From Tenebrio molitor (taxonomy: Eukaryota > Arthropoda > Insecta > Coleoptera > Tenebrionidae), in the NCBI RefSeq assembly GCF_963966145.1, contig NC_091048.1, positions 25,668,001 to 25,732,000 on the forward strand: a stretch of 64,000 nt of DNA, written 5' to 3'. Position 1 is the stretch's first letter. Each line of letters starts with the position of its first letter. Under the pieces are notes generated by a model. It saw only the letters and a program-made list of their open reading frames with translations. It searched no databases and was not told the origin of the DNA. A program made the translations under genes and the position numbers. This document shows, one piece after another, positions 22,023 through 34,879 of the stretch.

Positions 22023-22506
22023 CCATGCAAAAACTTGAAAACAAATCTGACGATTAAATGAAAAAAAAAAATTCATAAAGAATTGCTTCAGTTCGTGTCG
22101 AATTGGATTAGATGTAGAGAACTGGTTATTAAAATCTTTCACTTTTTAACATGGAGCACACTTTTATAGAATAAAAGACATCTATGCTCACAGTTTTTAT
22201 ATATTACTGTGTCAAGCATGTTCTCTGCAATAAAACCGTTGAACTTGTACAAGGTGCAGCTAGATGTCGCCACCTAAAATCGAAGAACTGTCAACTTCTT
22301 TACTTATCAACTCCTGTCTTCTTCATTCTGTTGCTCATTTCCATTTCTGCAAACGAGAAAGTTGCCATAAAAGCACGAAACCTAATATAAATACAAATAT
22401 AAAAGTGTTGTGGATTTTAAGAAATAAATTGATTTGTGAAGTTGGCTGCACTGTTCTTGCACATTCCATCTTGTTTACCAATTCAAAAACCTTCTCTAAG
22501 GCTGTG

Positions 22507-22508
<2 letters not shown>

Positions 22509-22537
<29 letters not shown>
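22509..22537 (+). repeat. (GA)n microsatellite
   Basis: About 14 uninterrupted AG units. Confidence 0.95.
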
Positions 22538-22540
<3 letters not shown>

Positions 22541-22969
22541 TAAAAAATATGAATATAAAAAATATAATTATAGTACGTCAATAAAGTAAAAAACAGTCTG
22601 AAGTCTGTACAACTTACAAAGTGCAAAGAACTTAATTCCTGTATTCTTTTGTATAAATGATCTAATGCTTAAGTCACTTTTGATAATCTGACTTAGAGTG
22701 TATCGAATTGTAAATTACTTATCTTGAGGGTTCAGACGAGTACAAAACGTATTAAAATTGTAGTTTCTTGTACAAACGGATATTGCCGACGTCCTTTATG
22801 ACGCAAGAGCAGATAAACATGAGTGCATCAGCGGATATAGAAATATTTCTGAAATTATATCTTCTCCGTCATTGCCAAAATTTGCATTCGACGTTGGCAA
22901 CGTTTGGGTGGAAGGTCTGTGTCAATTGTAATGTCGCAAGAAATGTCAAAAGGGACAAAAAGGACACCA

Positions 22970-23030
22970 CAGCCTTGGAACTGGTCGGATCTATCCCCTG
23001 TGGAAAATGCGTGGGATTCGAGTTTTTTGT
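22970..23030 (+). pseudogene. short Tc1-type transposase relic
   Basis: One + frame reads WNWSDLSPVENAWDS, resembling the conserved DWPxxSPDLSPIExxWD block. The surrounding frames are broken. Confidence 0.4.
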
Positions 23031-23204
23031 TTTTTGTATGATGTCAAGGATTTTATACTTTACAATTATTGATGTTCGTTGTGTGACGTAACATGTTTGG
23101 AGAAGATGTAAATCCGAAACGTCGGTCGAAATAATTCGGTGAGAAAATGTGGGTTAGTGGTGCGAGGCTCGCATAAAAACCAGGAAATGAACACGTTTCA
23201 CAAA

Positions 23205-23210
23205 TTTATT
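23205..23210 (-). terminator. possible distal poly(A) signal of minus-strand elongase 7
   Basis: TTTATT on the + strand (AATAAA on the minus strand), about 640 bases past the stop. It is the clearest AATAAA I noticed downstream of this gene. Confidence 0.3.
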
Positions 23211-23852
23211 TAAATTAAAAATATAAAACATTGAGCAAATACAAATTGCGTAACATATTTGTAACAAATATTACACCAATAGGTAACTAATATAATAAAA
23301 TTACTGAAAAAGTTGCTTAAGGTGATACTTTTTCTGTATTCACTGAATACATCGTTACAAGCGTATGATTTTCCTAATGGACGCCAACAGATGGGCAAGA
23401 CGAGTGCGCCACCACACACTGCGCTTGCCCAATCGTCCGATGAAATAAATTCCTTCTGATGCTCGACCGAGAGCCTTTCGAATCGGTCATCTGAGTAAAA
23501 TTGTATTGCTCTTCGGTACTGACGTGTTACTCGCCACCTGTTATGCTCACCCCAAGTCTCGTTTAAATACTCTGTTTGTAAAACAGAATCTATGACTAGG
23601 TTAAGATACTTTTAACTGTCACTATGCTACGATAATATCATAAAATACGGATTGCACAGATGAGGTAAAGGGAAGATAGTGGGTGAGATACTCTGTCTAG
23701 ATTATGACACTTGTCGTCCATTTCATTTTAGTCCTACTCTAACTCGTCCATGACTCGCGACCGACTTAAAGTAAGTCTAACTGCAACTGGTCCTCTACTA
23801 TTTTACAATACAATAAATACAATTCCTTAAAAAAATCTAGAGTCCGCGTGCG

Positions 23853-26800
23853 CTAGTCCGTCTTGATGGGCTTCGACTTCTTCCTGTACGTCTGGTAGTA
23901 GAAGTGGGAGAAGAGGGCGAAGAAGATCGCCGAGTGGAGCAGCAGGAGGGCCCCGATGAACCTCGGGTATCCGCAGTCGGTGAAGAGCAACTGGGCCGAG
24001 TGAACGAACACCAGCGTGAATTGCAACTAAAATTCACAAAACATGAGCACATGTAAAATCGTTACGATCATTTCGACTATCAGTTCTGAAAGAGTGGTCG
24101 TGAAATGATTAGGCGACGATGGTGGTCGATACGGCGATACTCACCAGTTGGATGGTGGTGAGGTGCTTTTTCCACCACAAGTACTTTTGGTACTCGGGGC
24201 CCATCGCAGCCAGCATGTAGTACAGGTACATGATCACGTGCACCATGTTGTTGATCAGGTTGGAAAACGTGCCGTGACCACCTGGAACGAACAGAAATCA
24301 ATTGCGCCACCGCATTTTTCTATTCCGCCGCACCGCCACGCACCAGTTGTGCAGAAAGTGAGCGGCATCTCCCGGTGAAATCATTCAATTAAATCCGTTG
24401 CATAACGGAGATTCTGGACCTCTTCTCTAATAATTCTGGACCGACGATATTTACGTTACTTGCACTTTCTAACCAGTTTCGTACGCCGAGTCGGCTTTTT
24501 TAAGTGTAAATGGCATGGTTGGCCAATCGTTAGACAATATCTGGTGGGGCAACACGTTTGATACTCGTATTGTTGCAATTCTTGTAGAAATCTACACTTG
24601 ATAAAGTTTACGCGGATTTGCGCAACCAGAAAGGTCTTCTGCACAGAACCATCTCAGCTCGTCTGGATGGCAAATCCCCCGCGAAAACGACGCCTTCGCG
24701 GACAAATACCGCACGAATACTGGACCGAATACGCTAGGGCCAAGTGGGCCACCAGGTGACGCACCATCACCCGACAATGCGAGGAATTCGACCCGCGCCT
24801 CCACCATTTCACCGCCAGCAGACGAGTGTGGCGCAAGAAAGTGAAAATGAGAATTCAGGTTAACGGAGACTCAATTAAAGGTTCTAATTTGTAGAACACG
24901 AATCCATAATCCGCACAACACAGCATATCTTTACAAACTGTATCATTTAGAAAATGACATCTGACAACTGTATTTTTATTGTGCTGCATAATTTAATTAC
25001 AAAGCTGAAAGGCTGACTCTTGAGATTTATCTGGTGTTGTAACCACAACAGCGTGATAATTCCAAGCATTTAATTTCATGGTTCGACTGTATCAATGGAC
25101 TTTTAAGGTCACTGGCCCGAGCCTATAGCCCAGGGCCTGTATCACCACACGAGAATGTAGAGGTTACAGAAACCCACCGAACAATCAATAACACACCGAG
25201 AAAACTCTGCAATGTTTTCAATTTTCAATTTTACAAACGTCGGACATCACAGTTTTATACGTTCATGAACTTGCGCCGACTATCTATATTTTTCAACGTC
25301 TGTGACTGAATGCGTTGTATAAGAATTAGAAAAAACTGGTTGGGTTGCAATTTAATCTATCAAAATGTGATTGGATGGCGTCAGTTACGATTTGTTAATC
25401 CACGTTTTTGCATTCGAGCACCTAATTTACGAGAAATTCGTTCAAGGCGCTCTGATCTGGACCACTTCCATTAGGTCGAATTCCTATTGGTTATAATGTT
25501 CAATATGAGATGTCACCCAACTGTCAAGGGTGTAAAAATGTTGTTTTTGTGTTTGTCTGGTACGTTGGTGTTTTTGTCGGATGCGACCAGCCCTGGTGGT
25601 AAGTTGGCCACCTTGGCGACCCCTCTGTTCTGCGCGAACGAAAGAGCAAGGTTGTCAAATAATTAGAGAAAATTCATTTAACCCGTGTTCTCTTTATCGG
25701 AATCGTGTCAATGGCGATTGGGCAATGTTCGAAAGATAATTAAATTGCCCAATTTGAGAAAGAATCGACTGAAATGTGAGGTCGCGGAGTCTGAACTTGA
25801 CGGGCCCCCCCGAGAAAAGCGCTGCCAGGACGGCGTTTCCTCGTCGTTTGTTTATCAGCCTTGACACAGATACTCGGTGATTTTTGACAGCTTACCTGCC
25901 AGGAATTTCACAAGAATCCACGTCTCCAAGGGCGTGAGGCTGTGGTGGTAGAGGTGGAGAAGCGTCACTTGGCTGTCCTTCTTGCGCAAGACGAAGAAGA
26001 CGGTGTCGGCGAATTCCGTTAGCTTGGAAATGTAGTACCACCAGCACAAGTTGGCCATCTGCAAAAGAGCGCGTTCATCAAAGCGTCGATGCATATCCTC
26101 AAGGCTGGCTCATTTTTCGGAGGTCGCGAAGACCCTCAGACGCTATGTTTATGAGGTGAGCCACCTGTGACAGCGTTTCCGATGGAAACGACGAAAACAA
26201 GCACGCCCCACGTTGACACCCAGTGGTAATGAAACTGGGAGGTCGCCAGACGTGAAAAAGAGACAACAGGTGCAAGTGGTGGAGAGTTTGCAGTCAAGGG
26301 ACTTTTAGACGACAATTTTTGGTGGGGTAGGACCCGTGAGGACATCCTGAGAACTTTCGCGATGCCCTTGATTCGGAAGTGATTACTGAACAATAGCCGA
26401 AGTTGAGGGTAATCAAAAACGAGTTTACCCAAGGAAAGTCGACCACAAAACACGATTCAATAACATTAACACTCTTATCGATAACAAAGAAAAAAACATG
26501 ACTTACCACTAATGATGTGGTTACTACGATAAATCAAATAATAATTAGGAATGGTGCTTGTTATTCGTTGTAAAATAGAGGGAAAAAAATGGAAGGAAAG
26601 AACAGAAAAAAATGTTTTTCCAACATCGCTTATGAAAATGATACTTTCAACACTCAATTTAGTGAGAAAAATAGGCGTTTGCATCACTAGTGAGGAAAAT
26701 TTAAATTGAGTGATGAAAGTATCATTTTTCATAAGCGAAAAAATAGTACGCACAATTCGTGATCAAAGTGCGATTTTTCAACTCGCAATACTATCCTCAC

Positions 26801-29744
26801 TCGCTGGCGCTCGTGAGTATATCATGCATTGCTCGTTGAAAAATCAGGCACTTTCATCACTTATAGTGTAATCTACTATTTTGCATTTGATGAATTTTTA
26901 CTTGCATTTTTGGCACTTCATTCGATATTCTACAGATATTTATTTCTACACTCGTACATTCGGGTTTAGCCCTCAGAACCTTCGCAGAAGCAACATTTTC
27001 AAAAAATGTATAGTCAAAGAATACTGCCGTTATATTGCAGGGATCGTGAAAGGGTTAAATAACTTGACAAAGAAGACAATGAACGTAAAGGAACAGGTCT
27101 TAAGCATTGGCCGTTGATTTGGAGATATGACAGGACTCCGCTAGTGATTTGATAAATAAAGCAGATAGTTCTGCTGTTTTGAACTACGACTTAAAATGTT
27201 GTAAACCGGCTTTGAATTAAAAAAAATCACATGGTCTGGACAGACCTGAGCTGTTGTTTACCATTAGGAAGTATTAAATAATACTTTGCGAAATCAAAGT
27301 CGAATTATCGAAGGCAAAGTGCAATATTACGCCCGGATTCTTGGACGACTATAATTAGATAAATCGATAAAATTGATATAAAACGGAATTATTTTACATT
27401 TTGATGGTCAAGTAATCCAAGATTTTCCAGTCGTCACTGTTAGCCAATCCATTTATTACAAAAATGAAGATTTTAATTTTTAATGTAGTTTTTAAGAGCC
27501 CCATATACAGGGTTATTCACGAGTAATAATGGGCCCGACAGAATAAAAAATGCAACCCACAATACATTTTCAAAAAAAGCCGGACATTTTAATTTCAGTA
27601 GCCAGCTTTTTCGGAAATGTAGTGTGGGTTGCATTTTTTATTCTGTCGGGCCCATTATTATTCCTGAAAAACCTTGTATTGTTGCTTATTTTCTTTTTTC
27701 CAGCTTCACTTCTTTATCTCAAGAAATTAACTTTTTCTTTATATCGTTATACTATACCATTTTCCTGGCACTGGTTCTTAGATTATAATTTATTAAAATA
27801 GTATATTATATTATTAGGAGCAAAAATGAAGTTTTACGTGCTGAGGGCAAAGCACACAAAACCATTTTTGCTTCTAATACTATTTTTTCTTCAAAATTAT
27901 TGAAGAAATGTTAAGAAACCAGGAATTATTTTAAGGTAAGAAGTTTGGGTAGACTGATTAATTTAGCTCGTTTTGGAAAACCTTACTATGACTAGTATAA
28001 ACAACGCTGTGTTGCTGTTTTGCAATTATGTTTCTTGATTAAATCTAATTTATTCACTTCTCTTTCAATATGTCAGATTAGGAAACGAATTTGTTAAAAT
28101 TTGAGTTAGGAATTTCAAATAACTTAGCTAGTTTACTTTATGTGCCGCTCGTCAGCGGAGATAATAACTTTATATGCCGCTCGTCAGATACCATGGCAAT
28201 GAAGCATTTATCAATCCAGCAGCATAATGTCATATTTTACGGACGTTTGAAGAAAAACACTTTTAAATAGCAAGAACATCAACTTCTGTCTTTGATTATT
28301 GTGTCAGTATCACACTTCAGAAACATCATTTTCTAGAAGTTTTCTAAAATTCCTTCTTTATTTTTAAAATTTAGTTTGTTATTTCTGGGGCAATCTATAA
28401 CTAACAGCAACTATTTTTTACTTAATTTGCATTGTTTACTTAATATTCTTTACACCTGTTGGATTGATTAAAGTTCAAAAAAACTTCTTAGAATCAAGCT
28501 CGAATTTCTCTCGAATTTTGCAATTTAGCATTTTTTCCCCGGAGATGGTTTTAGTATTTTTAGAATGTTCAATTATGTTTGAATTATCTTTGAGTTTTTT
28601 GAAACCATAATTATAGTCGAGCCTCTAGGAGTTTAGGACCATTGACTCCTATATACGTCAATGGGAATTTGTAAACAAAATTACAGAGGAAAAGTTGTTA
28701 ACAAACGTGTTTAAATCTGAATAACAGTTCAGCGTGTGAAACAGTTGTGAGAGACAGAAAACAAATTAGACTTGCAAAAATAAAAAAGAAAACAAACCAA
28801 TAAGCACCAGTGCAAAATGACTTTGGGTTTATTTAGACGAGTTATGTAAATGACAGTTATTCCCTAAGTATGGTAATGTTTACCGTGAAGGTACAGATGG
28901 TAGGAGAAATGTTGCAACACGTTTACAGAGAAGCATTTAAAAACTAGATTTTACAAGATATAAATATTCATCAGATGGTGTGAGTGAGCACATGGTCGAA
29001 ATGAGACAAAACAGACAGAAACAGAAGAAACAATGAATGGGTCGGTTCTGGTGAAATTGAGCAGACAGCACGAACTTGTCGGGACAAGAGGGTTCCTGGG
29101 TACTCACCCTTAGGGCCTTTTGGTTGTTTGAATAGTCTACGGGTTGGCACTTGTAGCTGTAGTCCCAGAACCAGCCGCTCATAAGATGCTGAAAAAAGAA
29201 GCCTTCTTTAAAGCGTGTTCAAGATCGTCACGACTTTCTCCGTGCGTCCTTCGGAACGGCGTAACCTTGCAAGGCAACGAACGTCCTTGCGGAGAAAGTC
29301 GTCGGAAGAAAGAAAATGGCACCTGTCAACGGCACTTGTTACATGACCTTTAGCTCGCCGTCATATAACGGTCGAGTGGCACGGACACGGGTTCAAGGCG
29401 AGCTTCGCTGATGATTGATCGAAATGCAACTGCAAATTACCTCGTAAAGCATGAGGAGGCTGTAGAAGACTTGGGCGCCGTTGTATGCTATGAGAACTTC
29501 GCGGAGCTTGAAGGGCTTCCTGTTGGCCATCAGTCGCGGTCCCAGGATCAGGATAACGTACAAGTAGGTCACCACCATCATTATGGTGGGCACCGGACTC
29601 TGCATCAACGGCCAGTCTGACGTCCGAGGATCTGCCAAACACAAATGTCAACAGTGCGAACCCCGAAAGGCGGAATCACTCACCGCTTATCCTGTCCAGG
29701 ATGGTGTGGTATCTGTCGAAGGCCATACGCACAAGCCCTACCAT
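23853..29744 (-). CDS. ELO-family fatty acid elongase, minus-strand gene 7 (6 coding exons, 268 aa)
   Basis: Read on the minus strand, coding exons are 29744-29684, 29631-29441, 29188-29108, 26058-25896, 24281-24145 and 24026-23853. Phases agree and the stop is TAG. The 268-residue product has DPRTSDWPLM, LMANRKPFKL, the box KLTEFADT (123-130), the canonical LHLYHH (HxxHH 146-150), MYLYYML and TTIQL|LQF across an intron, and ends KKSKPIKTD. It is a typical insect ELOVL1/7-like elongase of the ER. Compared with copies 1-6, exons 2/3 and 5/6 are fused and exon 7 is split. The 3-kb intron 26059-29107 holds a MITE and palindromes. TTTCAG directly before GAGATG (ending at 29748 on the + strand) implies a further 5' UTR exon upstream, to the right. 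Confidence 0.92.
26626..26862. repeat. two adjacent hairpins in an elongase 7 intron region
   Basis: 26626-26744 has arms CGCTTATGAAAATGATACTT and AAGTATCATTTTTCATAAGCG. 26758-26862 has arms around ATTTTTCAAC / GTTGAAAAAT and CAAAGTGC / GCACTTTC. They look like MITEs or parts of one element. Confidence 0.6.
27507..27677. mobile_element. MITE, ACAGGGTTATTCACG family, copy c (inside elongase 7 intron)
   Basis: Nearly full palindrome: ends ACAGGGTTATTCACGAG / TTCCTGAAAAACCTTGT, inner arms AATAATGGGCCCGACAGAAT and TGCAACCCACA. Confidence 0.8.
27798..27889. repeat. short hairpin
   Basis: AATAGTAT and ATTAGGAGCAAAAATG are matched inverted by CATTTTTGCTTCTAAT and ATACTATT, within the large intron of elongase 7. 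Confidence 0.6.
29225..29311. repeat. GC-rich hairpin in intron of elongase 7
   Basis: The arms share CGACTTTCTCCG in inverted order (left CACGACTTTCTCCGTGCG, right CGGAGAAAGTCGTCGG), with a GC-rich loop. Confidence 0.55.
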
Positions 29745-29747
29745 CTC

Positions 29748-32700
29748 CTGAAATTTGAAGAATGTCAGCTGAAAGGCAAGGTGAACAGCTTCAGCAGAAT
29801 TTCATTCAGAGGCACCAAAACAACCCGACAGAGTGGGCTTCCAGGAGTTGAACGCAAGCAGAAGGTGTCAGTTCAAGAAATTTAAATATTTCTGGCGCAA
29901 TTCGCGAAAATTGTTGCAGGAATTTCGGATTGCAGGAATTGTCCGAGTGATTTGAACGAGCGGTCAGGCAAGCGGCGTTGTTTACGAAACGCTTTGCAGG
30001 ATCTGGACAATCTTATTGTCAGCGTCCAACCAGACCGGGAAATTACACAAATTAGTCATCATCTCAATGCACGAATTGCGTAACTACGCAACCAATTATA
30101 AATGTAGTAAGCAGGAATTTGGCCAGGCCAATTTGTGACTGGTAGACACGTGTAAAGCGCTGGCTAAAAAAGAAATGTCTGACTGGATTCCCATTGAAGA
30201 TGGAAAACTCAAGGCTGAGGAGTTGGTCTAGGAGGATGTGGACTCTGGATTGGAAGAGTAAACAGCGTATTTCCCCCGAGAATCGTGAATTCCGACCGCG
30301 TCTAGAGCAATTGAAAAGTAGCTCACAGCCATAAAATATTACTATGAAACCGCGTTGTGCAAGAAAGAAATTATATAAAACGAATTGCTAAACAAGTCCT
30401 TAGGGAAATATTTTCGTGGCGGCAAGGCCGCCAATTTCTCTTTTCGATTCGGAATTTTCAAGAGTTTTGTCAGCCTTGTGCGATCGTAATCAAAATGAAC
30501 GAACAAAATTTCGGCAACTAGGAAAGCCTACTCCTTCAGCCTCGACTTAATTGGTGTTGCAATAAATAAGAATCTACTTGGTGACATGATTAACATTTCG
30601 GAAAAGTTAGAACGAGGTCGCCGCTTGAGGAAGTGCGAATTTTCGTATCGATCTACCGCGACATGACATAACTCTCGAATTTATCTCTTGATCGAACCTC
30701 GAGTTTTTGCGCAGAGCTGGAATTCTGGCCAATCCTGCAAATCATCACTGTCTTGGCGGCGATCGAGCTGAATCATAGCTTTTAATACGGTTCAATTAGC
30801 AGCTTTGCGGGATTTTCTAATGAACTAATTAATCCTTCTGGAAACATGCTAATAACACGTATCTGTCATCTGCGACGAGAGCAAACCATTCATTTGTGCG
30901 CGGATCGTTAGAAATAATTGGACCAGTCTGCTTTAAAAAATTACAATCGGGAGGTAATTGCAGGGGAACGTCTCCTGCTGACGTCAATCTTGCGACGAAG
31001 TCGGGTCCAGAAGACCCGAACGAAGATTCCACGGTGAACGAATTGTGAATCCCAGAAGATTCTACCTCCCGGCAGTGTATTGTGACTCGTCCAGATTTAA
31101 ATTCTCTTGCGTAACTTTTGCTCAGGTGCTAACAACACTTAATTAATTCTGCTAATGTTTCTTTCGCGCTTTTGTCACACAATAAGTCCCTGATTTGGTC
31201 AAGGATTAATTCTTTGTGTCAAGACAAGTTACGATTCCTTAATAGGCATTCGGGGAATCACTTCGGTGATAAATTTAATGAAGAGAACTGCTGATTAAAC
31301 GCGTGTTAAAAACCAATTAGGGACGGCCAAGAAGGACGGGAATTTTCCATAAATCCCAGATTTTGATCACTTTCTCAACTGACCTTCCCTAACAGCTTCT
31401 CCATTGTGTTTCAAGGGTCCCTCGCCAAAAACAACTTGCAGGCGCTTCCGTCTTGGCCAAATGCCGTCTTTAAAACAAGTGGGCCAACAAGGTCGCAAAA
31501 TCGATCGTTCATATTGTTCGACAAGAGGTTGCTCGGTTCTTCCTTGTTTTGGGCCAAATTTGGCGCCGCGAGCCTTGGCTTTGACTAATTCGCGACGGCC
31601 GTGAGACTGGAATGCGAATTATTGTTTTTGTGGATTTTCAAATTTCGAAAGGATACAGTGCTTGTGTTAATGTAGGTCATGTTTTTCAAAAAAACACTAA
31701 AATGTCATCACTAATGCGGTCTACTCAACCGGTTGGTTATTCAAATGAGGCGAACGGAAGATGAAGAAATTTGTTAGAAAATTTGAGAAAATTCATTGAA
31801 TGTGACTTATTTATGGGTTCGTTGTTTGGTATGATTTGCATGATTCAGGTGTTGCCTTTTTTACTGAATTGAATTTCATGAGGTTCATTCGCTTGTAGTA
31901 AACCGGTTGTGCTGGGAATTCCTTCGTCTACTATACTCGAACCAATAAACAAGATCTAATCTACCAGCGTTTTTTGCAGCCTATTCTATGTATTTCCCAT
32001 TTTTTAACACATTTCTTGCGCAACTTCAACGTAATGTATTGTTGCCCTTTGTCCTATCATTTTTTATGACAACCAAACCTGTCACAAATTTGCAGACGCG
32101 TCTTTTGGTTTGACTTGGCAAAAACAAAGAAATAGGAAGCGTTGCTCAATTGCTTGGTGACCTCTTGCAAAAAGGGTGCTAATTTAATGAAGATAAATAA
32201 TTTAATTTAATTGCTTAAATGTTCTTAGGTGAAATCTGTAGCAAATTAAAGACCAAGTTCAGTGGTGTAACTGATACGCAACAGTGTGTGCCAATAGTTG
32301 ATGTCAAGGGTATGGATTTTGTGGTGCAAGAGATTTTTCCCAAGTCTTCTGCTTCACTTTCCAAATTGTTGTAATTTGCTAATTAACAAACACATTGTCT
32401 AATTGGACAAAGTACTGTAAAGCGTAACTGGATCATACTGACATGCAAAATGGAGAGTTTCCTTACAAGATTAGGCGAAAAATGAAAGCGCGACGTTTTT
32501 GGCAAAGATTTATTGTTTTGAAGAAATGCAGGCAAAACTGCATTAAGGATTCTTCTATTTGGCCTTTAACTAGAGACTTGTACAATAGAAACCGGTTCTG
32601 GTTCCAAACTAGGAAAAAATATCTGAATCGAACACACGTTGATTTGCAAGAATGTAACCAATAGGAAAATTTTTGACCAAGTCGTCAGGTTGATGAAATT

Positions 32701-34230
32701 TCTTTCTTCAGAAACCATTCATTCACCTTCTAATTTGAAAATTTACTCTTGGGATGTCAAAAGGTATCGACTAGAAGAACATAGACCCATTTGGCTCAAC
32801 TGTGATCTCGATTTCAAATTTTGTACAGAACAATTACAGATCCGGTGTAATTGTGAGTCGATTGGCAGTTGACATTTGCCACTTTTTATGGTTCTTTACC
32901 AAGCCGTAAAAATGTTTACAACCATTTGGTACCGACTACACCCTTGACACAGAACCATTTTTACAATCAATAAAAAGATGAGCAAACTTTACGAGTACCA
33001 CTGGAAGTACAGCTTGACAAAAACAGCTTGGCACATGAAATGCGCAGAAGAGGGAACGAGAGAGTGTCTGTAAGACAAGGATATGGCTAATTTTTCGCCC
33101 GTTTACTCGATCTAAACACCTCGACACACAACAAACAAGTGCGAAGGGCTAGTGGGTCCACTACGCATCCACCAGCCATGTGCCAAGCTATTTTTGTAGA
33201 GCTGTACTACAATTCAGTAAAAATTTTGGTTTTTGTCGTCAAAATTACTCAAAATTGTTATCCTTGATAAACTACGAGTATCTTAACGAGGAGAAAAATT
33301 TACAGAGAACAAAACTGTTGTCGTGTTAATTGTTGTACTATTATATGAAAATGATGCGTGCCTGTTGTAATGTATTATAGTTTATAGTTCACGGCCACTA
33401 ATCTCGATGTTTTCCTCTTTCGTATTCACGCACAAAGAAATACGGGAATTTTGTAAAATATTCTCAGCTGCCAACGCTTCCAGAAATATGAAAACATTTC
33501 AAAACCAAGCAAATAACGAATGACAGAATTTGATTCAAAATTTTTTGAATAATTTTAGTCCAAAATAATTGATTGGACGTTGCGGTACTCAAAATCAGGA
33601 AAAGAAATTTTTGTGAATTTTGACTGAACCGTAAAGTTATTCTTGAAAGTTGAAACATAAAAGGTGTAAGACTATAAATCCCTCCATTTTATCTGCAGAT
33701 CTCAATGTCAATGTTACAACAGCAAAATAGTATTCCTGGAACACGGTTGCAAACTTGTAGATAAGTTTTTGGATGATTGTATGGTGTTTTTCACGGAGGA
33801 TAGAGTAGCAGTGCTGTAATTGATAGAGGCAATGGGGCAACCTCGAGACGGTGCTTTAATAACAGCCCAGATCGAACCACACGAGTGGAAAATTTCCCCA
33901 GGTCAGGATTTCCGTCGGAGCAAAAATCCCGTTTGGAGGGAAAGTGAACAAGAGCGGAGCAAAGAGCGACCCTTGCGTTCACAAGAATTAGTTGATTACG
34001 GTAATAAAGTTAATCGTGGGCGGTGCGACAACATGAATACATTTAAGATACAGCATGTCATAATACAATAATGACGGGGAGCGTAATAATAACAATGAGA
34101 GACGTAACAAATTAGTTTAAATTCCACGTAAAAACAATAGTCGTGGTTTTAACTAACAGTTACGCTTCCACAGTCCAGCAGTTTCGGTTCCATTTCACAG
34201 TTTCGCCAACGCTCGCATTTCGGACTTGAT
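29748..34230. other. no gene seen, upstream flank of elongase 7
   Basis: Both strands have only short frames with no family resemblance. This side should hold the 5' UTR exon and promoter of minus-strand elongase 7, but I cannot place them. Confidence 0.5.
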
Positions 34231-34234
34231 CGCG

Positions 34235-34440
34235 CCGCCTCCAATTGGTGCCGGCGGCGGCCAATGGGCGATTTTTTTCGCGCCATTGGTCGTCGACGGT
34301 GCCTGCTCGGAATAGCAAAACGGTCGTGACAAGTGTACTCGAGATAAAAAGCGCGGCACAGCACAGGTCGCCTGTCCGAGATTAATCTGGGTCGGTTATA
34401 TAACGCGCTTTCGATATTGCCTTAGTTCGGCGGCGGCCCG
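34235..34440 (+). promoter_or_regulatory. GC-rich promoter-like stretch with CCAAT and TATA motifs
   Basis: Several ATTGG/CCAAT motifs (34239-34293) precede TATATAA (34397-34403) and a very GC-rich downstream segment, unlike the AT-rich surroundings. It may be a start site for elongase 8 or for a non-coding RNA; there is no long ORF. Confidence 0.35.
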
Positions 34441-34879
34441 GGGTGCGCCGCCCGCGACCCTCTTCTATGCGCACCGAGAGGGATGGCGGGTCGCGTTTGG
34501 GCCGTGCGACACCGCCGGCGGCCAAACGAGATAGATCCGTGGAACACTTTCACTTTCGTCTTGTTGCAACTCGGCTGAAATGCCACTCATTTCGAAGTTA
34601 TTTTGTTTACGATAGGTTGCCAATCGACCGAGTTTATGTAACCCGGGGCCCATTCTACTTACTGTGTTGTTCATTTCGGGATGGGGCGTTTGGTGGGCTC
34701 CTGTTGATACAAGTTCGATGGATTCCGGGGCAGGCACTGATCACCTAGAGCACTGGTCCTCACCGAACATTTATCGCACTGAGTCTCACTCAAAATCGGA
34801 AATCGGCGGCGACGAAGTGTCCACAACAAACTGCCAGCGCCATATACCCACCTTTTGCAAATTGCTTAAAAGTAAATAA

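Noticed and set aside
22768..23091. 107-codon frame
   Set aside because: The recognisable Tc1-like stretch is in another frame, so this one is not coding.
24080..24310. Frames overlapping elongase 7 exons
   Set aside because: Out-of-frame shadows of the spliced minus-strand exons.
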